Part shown: piece after piece, positions 26,021 through 33,940 of the stretch
How positions within the stretch are numbered: the first letter of the stretch is position 1
Layout of the letters: the number at the start of each line of letters is the position of its first letter
Source: Bacteroidales bacterium
GTDB lineage: Bacteria > Bacteroidota > Bacteroidia > Bacteroidales > P3
Direction of reading: 5' to 3'
Assembly: GCA_028708845.1 (NCBI GenBank)
Contig: JAQVXZ010000001.1
Location: 124,001-188,000, forward strand
Length of the DNA stretch: 64,000 nt
Position numbers and translations under genes: made by a program
The notes under the pieces: model-generated
Told to the model about the DNA's origin: nothing
Databases searched by the model: none
What the model saw: the letters and a program-made list of their open reading frames with translations, nothing else

Positions 26021-26139
26021 TGAAACGAAGATTCAGTAATTTATTTCTTCGTTATAATCTTTTATTCCTTCGTTTCGCTAGATTGTTTCTTCGTTTCGTA
26101 GATTGTTTCTTTGATTGAGGAATTTCTTTCTTCCTTTTA
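26021..26139. repeat. 21-base phased array of CTTCGTTT words beside the 23-base array
   Basis: An inverted word (TGAAACGAAG) at 26021-26030 borders the 23-base array. Direct words follow at 26047, 26068 and 26089 (21 apart), then degraded words at 26109 and 26130 (steps of 20 and 21). The spacer CTAGATTGTTT or its variant is itself repeated. Confidence 0.8.
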
Positions 26140-27081
26140 GCTAGGATTAAGGGCTGAAATTATCTTTTGGGATAGGTAATAAGATAATTTATAATAGGAT
26201 TCGACTGTCCAACCTGCAACATGGGGGGAGAAAACTGCATTGGGCATTTGAAGAAGCTCAATAAACTCTTGCGGAATTTCTTTTCCAGAGCATAGTTCAT
26301 TGGAAAACGCTTCATATTCTAGTACATCAAGGCAAATGCCTAAGACTCCTCCTTCTTTAATCTTTAATAATAGGTCTTGGGTCTTTACTACCTTGCCTCT
26401 TGATGTGTTGATAAGGTATATGGGTTTTAGAAATTGAGAAAGAAACTCGTAGTCTACCATGTATTTTGTTTCCTTGGTTAGGGGAACGTGGAGGGAGAGT
26501 ATATCGGTTTCTTTTAATAGGGTCTCGAATGAAACTTGCTGGGCGTATTCATTGGTATAGTTTTCTTTGTATTTGTCGTAGGCTATTACCTTGCAATCGA
26601 ATCCTGATAGTCTTTGGGCAAAAGCATTTCCCATATTGCCATATCCAATTATTCCTATGGTTTTTCCTTTTATTTCTAATCCTCTATTTTCTTCTCTTTT
26701 CCATAAGCCTAGCCTTACTTGGTGGTCAGCTATTGCCATTTTGTTGAAAAGGCATAATAACATCCCCAAAGCATGCTCTCCAACGGCGTCTCTATTGCCC
26801 TCAGGTGAGTTTAGACAAGCGATTCCCTTATTCTCTGCATATTCTATATCTATGGCATCCATCCCCGCTCCTACTCTTGCTATGAATTTTAGGTTCTTTC
26901 CTTTATCAATTATATATTTGTCTATTTCTATTTTGCTTCTAACTACAATTCCTTGATAGTTTTCTATTTCTCTTACTATGTCTTCTCTTGTGTAGTCTGG
27001 TCTATGGTCGATTTGATAGCCTGCATCGATTAGGTTATCTATTAAAACATTATGTGTGGTGTCTATTATTAGTATTTTCAT
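26137..27081 (-). CDS. D-2-hydroxyacid dehydrogenase, phosphoglycerate-dehydrogenase-like
   Basis: A 314-residue NAD-dependent dehydrogenase of the D-isomer 2-hydroxyacid family. The Rossmann motif is GYGNMG (G146, G148, G151). The catalytic triad is visible as R228 in LINTSRGK, an acidic residue at E255 or E257 in LDVLEYEAF, and H287 in FSPHVAGWT. The GAGMDAIDIEYAENKGIACL and PEGNRDAVGEHALGMLL segments are typical of SerA-like enzymes. It lacks the C-terminal ACT domain of long SerA forms, so serine synthesis is likely but another 2-oxoacid substrate is possible. Its start overlaps the stop of the GH25 gene by four bases, an odd partner for this pathway. Confidence 0.88.
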   Translation of the reverse strand: MKILIIDTTHNVLIDNLIDAGYQIDHRPDYTREDIVREIENYQGIVVRSKIEIDKYIIDKGKNLKFIARVGAGMDAIDIEYAENKGIACLNSPEGNRDAVGEHALGMLLCLFNKMAIADHQVRLGLWKREENRGLEIKGKTIGIIGYGNMGNAFAQRLSGFDCKVIAYDKYKENYTNEYAQQVSFETLLKETDILSLHVPLTKETKYMVDYEFLSQFLKPIYLINTSRGKVVKTQDLLLKIKEGGVLGICLDVLEYEAFSNELCSGKEIPQEFIELLQMPNAVFSPHVAGWTVESYYKLSYYLSQKIISALNPS

Positions 27082-27848
27082 AATAGTTTTGCTTTAAATT
27101 TGTTTATATAATCGATAAAGTCTTCTTTGCTTCCATTAAAGGTGTTTAAATCGACCTTTGTTTTTATCCCTCTTACCGTCCCTTTATGTGAGTATTGCCA
27201 AAAGCTCCAATGGTCATTTTGGGGTTCTGTGCAGATGCGGCATATCCATATTTCGTATTCTGGAAAATATCCATCTATATATCTTTTGTAGCCCTCTACG
27301 TTGGTGTAGATGATTGGCTTTATGGAGTATTGGCTTTCTATTTCTTGCAAAAATATCTTTATTTCTTTTCGTATTTCATTTGCTTTGGAAAAAGAGAAGT
27401 AGTTGCCATGTCTTTCCACATCAAGAACTGGAGGAAGGTCTAGGTGCTTTATGGCTACGTTGTTTATAAAGTTTTGGGCTTGGCTTTTGCCTGAGGTTCC
27501 AAATCTAAAGAAATGATAGACTCCTATTAATATATTATTGTTTCTTGCTCCAAGGTAGTTTTCCTTATATCTCTTATCAACAAAGTCTTCTCCCTCTGTG
27601 GCTTTCATAAAACAAAACTTTATATTGTCTTTTGAAACTTTTTGCCAATCTATTTCGCCTTGGTGTGAGGATACGTCTATTCCGTAAACGCTGTATTTGT
27701 TTCTATCTATTTTGACCCCTTCACAAGCATAATAGTTTCGATATGTCTCAAGGAAGTATGGGTAAGAGATTCCTGCCAAAGACATAATTCCAATTATTAT
27801 TGTAATTACCCAGATTCTTATCCTCTTTTTAGTCTTCTTCTTCATCAT
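27078..27848 (-). CDS. GH25 family lysozyme, membrane-anchored
   Basis: A 256-residue cell-wall hydrolase of glycoside hydrolase family 25, expected to cut the MurNAc-GlcNAc bond. A basic N-terminus precedes one hydrophobic segment (residues 12-31), a signal anchor or uncleaved signal peptide that places the enzyme in the periplasm. The catalytic domain begins at YGIDVSSHQGEIDW (D58) and has LPPVLDVERHGN with the catalytic acidic pair D143 and E145. MKATEG and GVYHFFRFG are family motifs. It overlaps the downstream dehydrogenase by four bases. A role in self peptidoglycan remodelling or against competitors cannot be told apart here. Confidence 0.92.
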   Translation of the reverse strand: MMKKKTKKRIRIWVITIIIGIMSLAGISYPYFLETYRNYYACEGVKIDRNKYSVYGIDVSSHQGEIDWQKVSKDNIKFCFMKATEGEDFVDKRYKENYLGARNNNILIGVYHFFRFGTSGKSQAQNFINNVAIKHLDLPPVLDVERHGNYFSFSKANEIRKEIKIFLQEIESQYSIKPIIYTNVEGYKRYIDGYFPEYEIWICRICTEPQNDHWSFWQYSHKGTVRGIKTKVDLNTFNGSKEDFIDYINKFKAKLL

Positions 27849-27872
27849 GAAGGGTTTATCAGGGTTTGTTTT

Positions 27873-28577
27873 TTAGTTTTTCTCTTTTAAGAATTGTTTT
27901 TTGTTCTTAAAATATGGCCTTAGGGTTTCTATACTTTGCTTATAGTGATTGAATGTTTTCTTTTCTTGAACATTAAAAGCTATTGAGTCCATCTCTATAT
28001 TGAAATCAATTTGTTTTAGGTTTTTTAGGTCAATAGAGGACATATCTTTATCAAATAGCTTAATGAATTCGGAGTAGTTTTCTTCATTAACTTGGAATAT
28101 ATCATCAAAACTAAGTTCTTTGTTTTCTAGGTAGTTAAATATAACGGTATTATATGTTTTTATAGTATCTTCATTAGCAAAACAAATAGTTTTCTTTATC
28201 AAACAGCTGTATAATTCATTATTATGGAAGATGAAATATGCAGGACGTATCTCAATAAAGTTGTCTCCATCTGCTTTTCTTTTCTTAACCTCATCGACAA
28301 AGTCTTGCATCTGTGAACCAATACTTGTGGTTATTGGCTTGATGTTTATGTTATTGTCTTTAATCTTACTTATTGGAATAAGCATAGCTCCATATATATT
28401 ATTTACGGTGTCTTTTACATGCACTCCACTTATGCCATAGGCTGAGTGAATGATATAATTTTCTTTTACTTCGTACTTTGTGGTTTTAACCTTCTTTTCT
28501 TCTTTCTTTTGACATTGAATAAAGGAGATTGAAAGCAAAATGGATAAGGTTAGGAATAGGCTTATTTTGTTTTTCAT
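27873..28577 (-). CDS. Hypothetical lipoprotein, possibly DUF3298/RsiV-like
   Basis: An exported lipoprotein of about 234 residues if it starts at the Met at 28577. An ATG 15 codons upstream (28622) is also in frame, but starting at 28577 gives a proper type II signal peptide (MKNKISLFLTLSILLSISFIQC). The mature protein is Lys-rich. A segment near the middle (FNYLENKELSFDDIF) resembles the C-terminal domain shared by RsiV-like proteins (DUF3298), which bind lysozyme in Bacillus. That link is tempting because a GH25 lysozyme gene lies just downstream, but the similarity is weak. It lies in the same orientation as the GH25 gene, 24 bases away. Confidence 0.7.
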   Translation of the reverse strand: MKNKISLFLTLSILLSISFIQCQKKEEKKVKTTKYEVKENYIIHSAYGISGVHVKDTVNNIYGAMLIPISKIKDNNINIKPITTSIGSQMQDFVDEVKKRKADGDNFIEIRPAYFIFHNNELYSCLIKKTICFANEDTIKTYNTVIFNYLENKELSFDDIFQVNEENYSEFIKLFDKDMSSIDLKNLKQIDFNIEMDSIAFNVQEKKTFNHYKQSIETLRPYFKNKKQFLKEKN

Positions 28578-28660
28578 ATTTTTTTTGGTTATGATTATAG
28601 AAGAGGGTTTGTTTTCTAGCATTGTATTTTCATAAGTCCCTTTTGGGCTTACAAAATTAA

Positions 28661-28691
28661 TAAAAAAGGCAACCCAATCAATAGGTTGCCT
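28661..28691 (-). terminator. Terminator after the DUF3127 gene
   Basis: On the minus strand AGGCAACC (28691-28684) pairs with GGTTGCCT (28674-28667) over a 9-base loop and is followed by six T. It separates the DUF3127 unit from the lipoprotein gene. Confidence 0.88.
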
Positions 28692-28722
28692 AAAATTTAT
28701 TAATTATTTTTGAAATGCATGT

Positions 28723-29145
28723 TTAGAATGGCAAGTCGTCATCCTCTTGTGGCTCTGTGCTATTAAAGGAACCGTATTCTTCTTTTTGAGGTAAAGAAGG
28801 TTGTACTGCAGGTGCTGGAGCTACACTTGGTTGAGAAAAGTCTTGGTTTGGTTGAGGGCTTCCAGGTGTTAGAGGGTTGAAAGTGTCTATTCTGAAACAT
28901 TTTAAGTCAGTGTACCAACGGTCATTATACTCTCTTGATTCAGGATTAAAATAAACCTTAAGCTGAGTGTTAGGTGACATTGTTCTAACTATTGCTACCT
29001 TGTCTTCTCCCCAAAGAGAGAATGCTAAGGTTTTTGGGTACTGCTCTTCTGTTTCAATAACAAAACCCCCTCTTATCCAAGCTCCTCTTGCAGATTCGCC
29101 TGTTTGTTCTGGTAAAGCTTTTAAAAATTTTCCGATTATTTCCAT
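28723..29145 (-). CDS. DUF3127 protein with SSB-like acidic tail
   Basis: A 140-residue protein of the DUF3127 family, which is common in Bacteroidota. About residues 1-90 form a compact beta-rich domain (MEIIGKFLKALPEQTGES; WGEDKVAIVRTMSPNTQLKV) that resembles an OB fold. Residues 91-130 are Pro/Gln/Ser-rich and disordered, and the end is EDDDLPF. That order (OB-like domain, disordered linker, acidic tip ending in Leu-Pro-Phe) is the plan of single-stranded-DNA-binding protein SSB, whose tip recruits repair proteins. A DNA-binding role is an inference. It starts 27 bases after the S9 peptidase gene. Confidence 0.85.
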   Translation of the reverse strand: MEIIGKFLKALPEQTGESARGAWIRGGFVIETEEQYPKTLAFSLWGEDKVAIVRTMSPNTQLKVYFNPESREYNDRWYTDLKCFRIDTFNPLTPGSPQPNQDFSQPSVAPAPAVQPSLPQKEEYGSFNSTEPQEDDDLPF

Positions 29146-29171
29146 TGTCTTATATTTATTTATTTATCATT

Positions 29172-31271
29172 TTACGCTTTTGTTTTAGTCTCTGGCTTTA
29201 ACCAAGTGTCTAGCCAATCAAAGAAGTTTCTTTGCCAAAGGACTCCGTTTTGTGGTTTAAGTACCCAGTGTGATTCGTCTGGGAAATATAGGTAACGAGC
29301 AGGGATTCCTTGGATAATAGCTGCATTATAAGCTGACATCCCTTGTGATGCAACAATACGATAATCATATTCACTATGAATAACCATTAGTGGAGTATCC
29401 CATTTGTCAACAAATTTATGAGGAGAGTTTGCATAGGTCTTTTGAGCTGTCTTATTGTTTTTATCCCAATAGTTTCCGCCTAAGTCCCAGTTAGCAAACC
29501 ACATTTCTTCTGTTTCAAGGTATTGTTGTTCTAAGTTAAACATACCATTGTGAGCTATAAAACACTTGAAACGTTTTTCGTGATGACCTGCAAGCCAGTA
29601 AACAGAGTAGCCTCCGAAACTTGCACCAACTGATCCTAGCCTATCTTTATCAACAAAAGGTTCTTTACACATTTCATCAATTGCTGTAAGATAGTCTTTC
29701 ATACATTGGCCGCCATAATCGCCACTTATTGCTTCGTTCCACTCTTGTCCAAAGCCAGGAAGACCTCTTCTGTTTGGTGCTACTATGATATAACCATGAG
29801 ATGCCATGATTTGGAAGTTCCAACGGTAAGACCAAAACTGAGATACTGTTGATTGAGGACCACCCTCACAATAAAGTATTGTTGGGTATTTCTTTGTGGA
29901 ATCGAAATTTGGTGGGTAGATTATCCAAGAATGTAAGTCTTTTCCGTCTGTTGCCTTAAACCAGCGCTCTTCAATATTTCCCATTTCTACCTTTGCAAGT
30001 AGGTCTTTATTAACATTAGATATGTTTATGTCTTTTCCAGTTGAAGGGTCAACTGAATAAATCTCTATTGGTTGACTCATACTCATCTTTGTGCCAATTA
30101 ATTTATCTTTTGCAAGCATAACTGATGTGAAATTGTGAATTCCAGAGGTTAGTTGTTTGAAGCTATTATTAGCTAAAGTTAGTTGGTAGATATCGTCTTT
30201 ACCTTGGTAGTCTGAAATAAAGTAAATGCTTTTATTATCTTTTGAGAAAACAAGTCCATTTGAGTTTTGGTCAAATTTTTCAGAATAATCTTTAATCGCT
30301 TTTGTGCCTAAATCCATAACAATTAAACGAATTTTGTCAGCCTCATAGCCATCTCTTTCCATACTTTCCCAAGCCAAAAGCTTTCCGTCGTGTGAAAATA
30401 CTGGGTTTTGGTCATATCCCATCATCCCTTCAGAAAGGTTTGTTGTTGTTTTTGATTCTAAGTCATAAAGATAAAGGTCTGAATTGGTTGAAAACGCATA
30501 TTCCTTACCTACTTTCTTTCTGCAAGTATAAACAACTTGTTTTGAATCAGGAGACCAAGTCAATTGTTCCATTCCACCCCATGGACGCATTGGTGATTCA
30601 AATTCTGTTCCCTCTAATAGGTTGATATCGTTTGAAAGTTTCTTGCCATCAAAGTCTGCAACAAAAGGTTGAGGAACTGCATCTACCCACTGATCCCAGT
30701 GGCGATAAGCTAAGTCATCGTTTATTCTTCCTGTGGTTTTATCTAAGCCTGTTTTAAGGTAATCGTACTTGTCTTTCTTAGCAATTGCTCTTATATAAAG
30801 GATTTTCTTTCCATCAGGCGAATAAGAAAAGCCTTCAATATCACCTTCCTTTATGTCTGAAATCTTTGTTCTTGACTTGCCATCTAAGTTCATCTCGTAT
30901 ATCTGAGCTCCTTTTTCATCAGCATAACAAAATCCAATCTTCTTTCCATCAGGACTAAAAATAGCATTCCATTCGCTTCCTGCTGTTGTGGTTAATTGCT
31001 TAACATCGGTGCCATCTGTATTCATTATGTATATTTCGGAGTTTCCTTTATCCTTTTCTATATCGAAATACTTAACGGTATATAGAACCTTATCTCCTGA
31101 TGGAGAAACAGAAACATCTCCAATTCTTCCAAAAGACCAAAGAACCTCAGGTGTTAGTTTTCCGTCCTTAACTTCAATGTCTGGTTTACCAATAACATCT
31201 TTGTCTTGACGTGGTTTGCAAGAAGAGAAACCAATTGCAACCAAAAGACCAAATAGTAAATACTTTTTCAT
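29172..31271 (-). CDS. S9 family peptidase, dipeptidyl-peptidase-5-like lipoprotein
   Basis: A 699-residue serine peptidase of the prolyl-oligopeptidase family. The N-terminus is a lipoprotein signal (MKKYLLFGLLVAIGFSSC). A seven-bladed beta-propeller with TolB-like repeats (GSEWNAIFSPDGKKIGF, WSPDSKQVVYT) covers about residues 45-430. The alpha/beta-hydrolase domain follows, with catalytic S551 in GASFGGY, D636 in SEYDYRI and H668 in DESHWVL. The segment WLAGHHEKRFKCFIAHNGMF resembles DPP5 of Porphyromonas, which removes dipeptides in asaccharolytic peptide feeding. It is probably periplasmic or outer-membrane-anchored. A promoter lies 50-80 bases upstream. Confidence 0.92.
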   Translation of the reverse strand: MKKYLLFGLLVAIGFSSCKPRQDKDVIGKPDIEVKDGKLTPEVLWSFGRIGDVSVSPSGDKVLYTVKYFDIEKDKGNSEIYIMNTDGTDVKQLTTTAGSEWNAIFSPDGKKIGFCYADEKGAQIYEMNLDGKSRTKISDIKEGDIEGFSYSPDGKKILYIRAIAKKDKYDYLKTGLDKTTGRINDDLAYRHWDQWVDAVPQPFVADFDGKKLSNDINLLEGTEFESPMRPWGGMEQLTWSPDSKQVVYTCRKKVGKEYAFSTNSDLYLYDLESKTTTNLSEGMMGYDQNPVFSHDGKLLAWESMERDGYEADKIRLIVMDLGTKAIKDYSEKFDQNSNGLVFSKDNKSIYFISDYQGKDDIYQLTLANNSFKQLTSGIHNFTSVMLAKDKLIGTKMSMSQPIEIYSVDPSTGKDINISNVNKDLLAKVEMGNIEERWFKATDGKDLHSWIIYPPNFDSTKKYPTILYCEGGPQSTVSQFWSYRWNFQIMASHGYIIVAPNRRGLPGFGQEWNEAISGDYGGQCMKDYLTAIDEMCKEPFVDKDRLGSVGASFGGYSVYWLAGHHEKRFKCFIAHNGMFNLEQQYLETEEMWFANWDLGGNYWDKNNKTAQKTYANSPHKFVDKWDTPLMVIHSEYDYRIVASQGMSAYNAAIIQGIPARYLYFPDESHWVLKPQNGVLWQRNFFDWLDTWLKPETKTKA

Positions 31272-31320
31272 GCTTTATCTTATATTAATTTTAAATTTAT
31301 CTCTCATTAGAAAAACTCGT

Positions 31321-31352
31321 CAAAGATACAAATTACTTATAAATACTACAAA
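31321..31352 (-). promoter_or_regulatory. Promoter of the S9 peptidase gene
   Basis: On the minus strand TTTG (31352-31349), a 20-base spacer, then TATCTTTG (31328-31321). The leader to the ATG at 31271 is about 45 bases. Confidence 0.65.
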
Positions 31353-31371
31353 TAACTTTTATCATATATAT

Positions 31372-32610
31372 TTAGTTTTTCTCTGTGCGCTTAAAGGTTG
31401 GTAGTTTGTATAGGTAGTATTTCTTTATTTCTTTTCTTAGGAAGGCTTCGTCTAGTTGGTCTGAGGCATTACATATTTCTTTCACTTCGCCATTCTTAAA
31501 AAGGATGTTTATCTTATCGTCTTGGAAGCTATAGGCTTTATTTTTCAATTCATCGGTTCTCACGAAATAAGATTTGATTTCCTCTTTGCTTAAACTTCTG
31601 TTCTGAGCTTGCAAGTCCTCAATTGCAATATCTATCTCCTCTTTTGAAAAGGGTTTATCTTTAATTATAACCTTGCCAAGATCACGATTAATTAGACATT
31701 TTGATAAATGAGAAAGAATTTCATCTTCATGATTTGCCCATACCTTTACTGCATTCCAAATATCTGAATCATCAATTAGGGTGAAGTATTCTATTGATTT
31801 CTCATTCTTAGTTGTCGCTATTTTGTTTTCAATAAAATATGCAAAATAAGGAGAAATGTATTTTATTACATCCACTCCTTTTTTGTGGAGATAAGATGCT
31901 CTATTAAGTATTGTATTTATAAGAATATCGGATGAAACAACTGCTTTATGCATATAGACCTGCCAATACATAAGGCGCCTTGAGATAATAAATTTCTCAA
32001 TAGAATATATCCCTTTTTGCTCTATTACAAGCTCATCATTATTAACTGCAAGCATCTTAATAATTCTTTCAGTCCCTATAACTCCTTCCGAAACTCCTGT
32101 AAAGAAACTATCCCTTGTTAAGTAATCTAATCTATCGGTATCAACTTGTGAAGATACTAATTGATGAAGAAAACGTTTTTTGTATTTATTAGAGAATATA
32201 TCTAATGTCATTTGTGAAACTCCTATAATCTTCATCATCTCAAGAGAAACCTCTTCGTGAGCCTCCTCAAAAAAGAAATGCTCCAAGCAATGTGAAAAGG
32301 GACTATGCCCAATGTCGTGAAGAAGTATTGCAGCTAATGATGCTTCAATTTCTTCCTGGCTTATCTCTTCTCCCTTTTGACGAAGCACATCCAATGCCTG
32401 ATTCATAAGATACATTGCACCTAAGGCGTGAGAAAACCTTGTATGCTCAGCCCCTGGATAAACTAAATTGCTTAATCCAAGTTGCTTAATCCTCCTTAGC
32501 CTTTGCAAGTAAGGATGTTCTATTAGGTCATAAATGCTTCCACTTGGAATATTTATAAAACCATAGACTGGATCGTTGATGATTTTCTTCTTATTGAGAG
32601 GGATATTCAT
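31372..32610 (-). CDS. HD-domain phosphohydrolase
   Basis: A 412-residue HD superfamily protein if started at the ATG at 32610 (MNIPLNKKKI). An in-frame ATG five codons upstream (32625) is unlikely because the -7 promoter element lies between the two. The HD residues are visible as HTRFSHALGAMY (H56, H61) and LLHDIGH (H98, D99), then HSPFSHCLEH. The N-terminal DPVYGFINIP and IEHPYLQRLRRIKQLG are typical of the dGTPase/SAMHD1-like subgroup. It may hydrolyse nucleotides or another phosphoester; no substrate is visible. It diverges from dprA across a 103-base gap. Confidence 0.88.
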   Translation of the reverse strand: MNIPLNKKKIINDPVYGFINIPSGSIYDLIEHPYLQRLRRIKQLGLSNLVYPGAEHTRFSHALGAMYLMNQALDVLRQKGEEISQEEIEASLAAILLHDIGHSPFSHCLEHFFFEEAHEEVSLEMMKIIGVSQMTLDIFSNKYKKRFLHQLVSSQVDTDRLDYLTRDSFFTGVSEGVIGTERIIKMLAVNNDELVIEQKGIYSIEKFIISRRLMYWQVYMHKAVVSSDILINTILNRASYLHKKGVDVIKYISPYFAYFIENKIATTKNEKSIEYFTLIDDSDIWNAVKVWANHEDEILSHLSKCLINRDLGKVIIKDKPFSKEEIDIAIEDLQAQNRSLSKEEIKSYFVRTDELKNKAYSFQDDKINILFKNGEVKEICNASDQLDEAFLRKEIKKYYLYKLPTFKRTEKN

Positions 32611-32614
32611 ATTG

Positions 32615-32622
32615 CAAAAATA
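32615..32622 (-). promoter_or_regulatory. -7 element that decides the HD-protein start
   Basis: On the minus strand TATTTTTG (TAnnTTTG) ends four bases before the ATG at 32610. Transcription would start at about that ATG, so the mRNA may be leaderless, as suggested for dnaG. Confidence 0.5.
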
Positions 32623-32684
32623 CATTAATTATTTATAAATAAACTTTCATAAAAGCTAATAAGGTATTATTTGAAATAATTTGT

Positions 32685-32692
32685 TATTTTTG
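32685..32692 (+). promoter_or_regulatory. -7 element for dprA
   Basis: TATTTTTG (TAnnTTTG) lies 21 bases before the dprA ATG at 32714. Confidence 0.5.
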
Positions 32693-32713
32693 TTGAACCT
32701 AATCTATTAATAT

Positions 32714-33811
32714 ATGGCTTCAATATACGATATAGCTTTTGCAAACATTCATGGCATTGGACCAAGTACTGCAAAGGAAATAATGAAAATCTATGGCTCT
32801 ACAGAAGATTTCTTTAATGAGTCACGATCCAATTTAGAAAGTATTTTCAAGACAAAAACAAAGACAATAAACGAAATTCTTAATAAAACAATGTTCCCTA
32901 AGGTTGAAAAGGAGATGGAGTTTATGGAGAAATATAATATTAAATGCCTATTCTTTACCTCAGAAGACTATCCAAAAAGACTGCTTCAACTTCCTGATAA
33001 CCCCATTTGTTTTTATTTTCAAGGCAACCAAGACCTTAACATGGATAGGATGGTTGGAATTGTTGGCACAAGGAACGCAACAGAGTATGGTAGGCAGCAG
33101 ACCGAAAACATTATCTCAGAGCTAAAGGCATATAATGTTGGAATTGTTAGTGGACTGGCTTATGGGATTGATGCAATTTCACATAGGCAGAGCATAAAAG
33201 AAGAAATACCAACCTTTGCTGTTCTTGGACATGGCTTAGATATGATTTATCCTAAGGACAACCACGACTTAGCTCTTGAAATGATAAATAATGGAGGACT
33301 AGTAACAGAGTTTATGACAAATACTAGGCCAGAAAGGTATAATTTCCCTCGAAGAAATAGGATAATTGCAGGACTTTGTGATTGTATTATTGTTATTGAG
33401 GCTGCAAAGAAAAGCGGCTCACTTGTTACTGCCGATTTAGCTAATCAGTATGATAGAGAGGTTTTTGCAGTTCCAGGAAGGGTGGGCGATATTTATAGTG
33501 AAGGATGCAACTACCTTATAAGCAGTCAGAGGGCTAGCATAATTCATGACCCAAAAGATATTATTGAGATAATGAACTGGGAGTTTAAAACCCCAACCCT
33601 ATATAAGAAAGAAACAAAGAAACCAACTAATCTTTCAAAAGACGAGAGCATAATCTACGATATAATTTTGGGGAAAGAGGAGATACATATTGACGATATT
33701 TCTATTGAATGCACAATGAACCCTTCTGTTTTGGCTTCCTGCCTTCTTAATCTTGAACTAGAAGGAATAATACGTTGCTTGCCAAAGAAAACTTATAAGA
33801 TTTGCTCTTAA
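32714..33811 (+). CDS. dprA: DNA processing protein DprA
   Basis: Loads RecA on incoming single-stranded DNA during natural transformation. The 365-residue protein starts with a helix-hairpin-helix-like region (IHGIGPSTAKEIMKIYGS). The Rossmann core has VGTRNATEYGRQQ, SGLAYGIDAISHRQS, and FPRRNRIIAGL with the conserved Arg residues. About residues 300-365 form the C-terminal winged-helix (DML1-like) domain. Length is typical. No competence pilus genes are in this window. It is the only plus-strand gene between 26 and 38 kb, and is followed by a 21-base phased array. Confidence 0.95.
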   Translation: MASIYDIAFANIHGIGPSTAKEIMKIYGSTEDFFNESRSNLESIFKTKTKTINEILNKTMFPKVEKEMEFMEKYNIKCLFFTSEDYPKRLLQLPDNPICFYFQGNQDLNMDRMVGIVGTRNATEYGRQQTENIISELKAYNVGIVSGLAYGIDAISHRQSIKEEIPTFAVLGHGLDMIYPKDNHDLALEMINNGGLVTEFMTNTRPERYNFPRRNRIIAGLCDCIIVIEAAKKSGSLVTADLANQYDREVFAVPGRVGDIYSEGCNYLISSQRASIIHDPKDIIEIMNWEFKTPTLYKKETKKPTNLSKDESIIYDIILGKEEIHIDDISIECTMNPSVLASCLLNLELEGIIRCLPKKTYKICS

Positions 33812-33830
33812 AACTACTTGTTTTTTCTTT

Positions 33831-33924
33831 CTTCGTTTCACGAAATCCTTTCTTCATTTCACGAGCGTAGATCTTCGTTTCAGTAAATTAAAACGAAGAG
33901 TTAATTTACTAACTCTTCGTTTCA
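33831..33924. repeat. 21-base phased array of CTTCGTTT words with an inverted unit
   Basis: Words begin at 33831, 33852 (CTTCATTT), 33873 and 33915; the last step is 42, exactly two periods. An inverted word (AAACGAAG, 33891-33898) sits in the missing position. The inverted and last direct words form a perfect 13-base stem (33891-33903 with 33910-33922) over a 6-base loop, which can act as a bidirectional terminator between the convergent dprA and flavoprotein genes. Confidence 0.85.
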
Positions 33925-33940
33925 TTTTTCTATTATCTAA

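Larger units (their letters stand above)
25757..26136. other. 380-base gap between convergent genes
   Basis: It holds the adhesin terminator, an orphan consensus promoter (25851-25880), a three-unit 23-base phased array (25954-26013), and a 21-base phased CTTCGTTT array (26021-26139). The only reading frame after the orphan promoter is 17 codons (25894-25947, MGLSPLAFL...), which I do not call a gene. Confidence 0.7.

Noticed and set aside
26466-26956. Plus-strand frames opposite the hydroxyacid dehydrogenase
   Set aside because: Two overlapping frames with low-complexity hydrophobic translations on the opposite strand of a clear enzyme gene.
32611-32625. HD-protein start at 32625
   Set aside because: The -7 promoter element at 32615-32622 lies inside these codons, so the ATG at 32610 is the better start.
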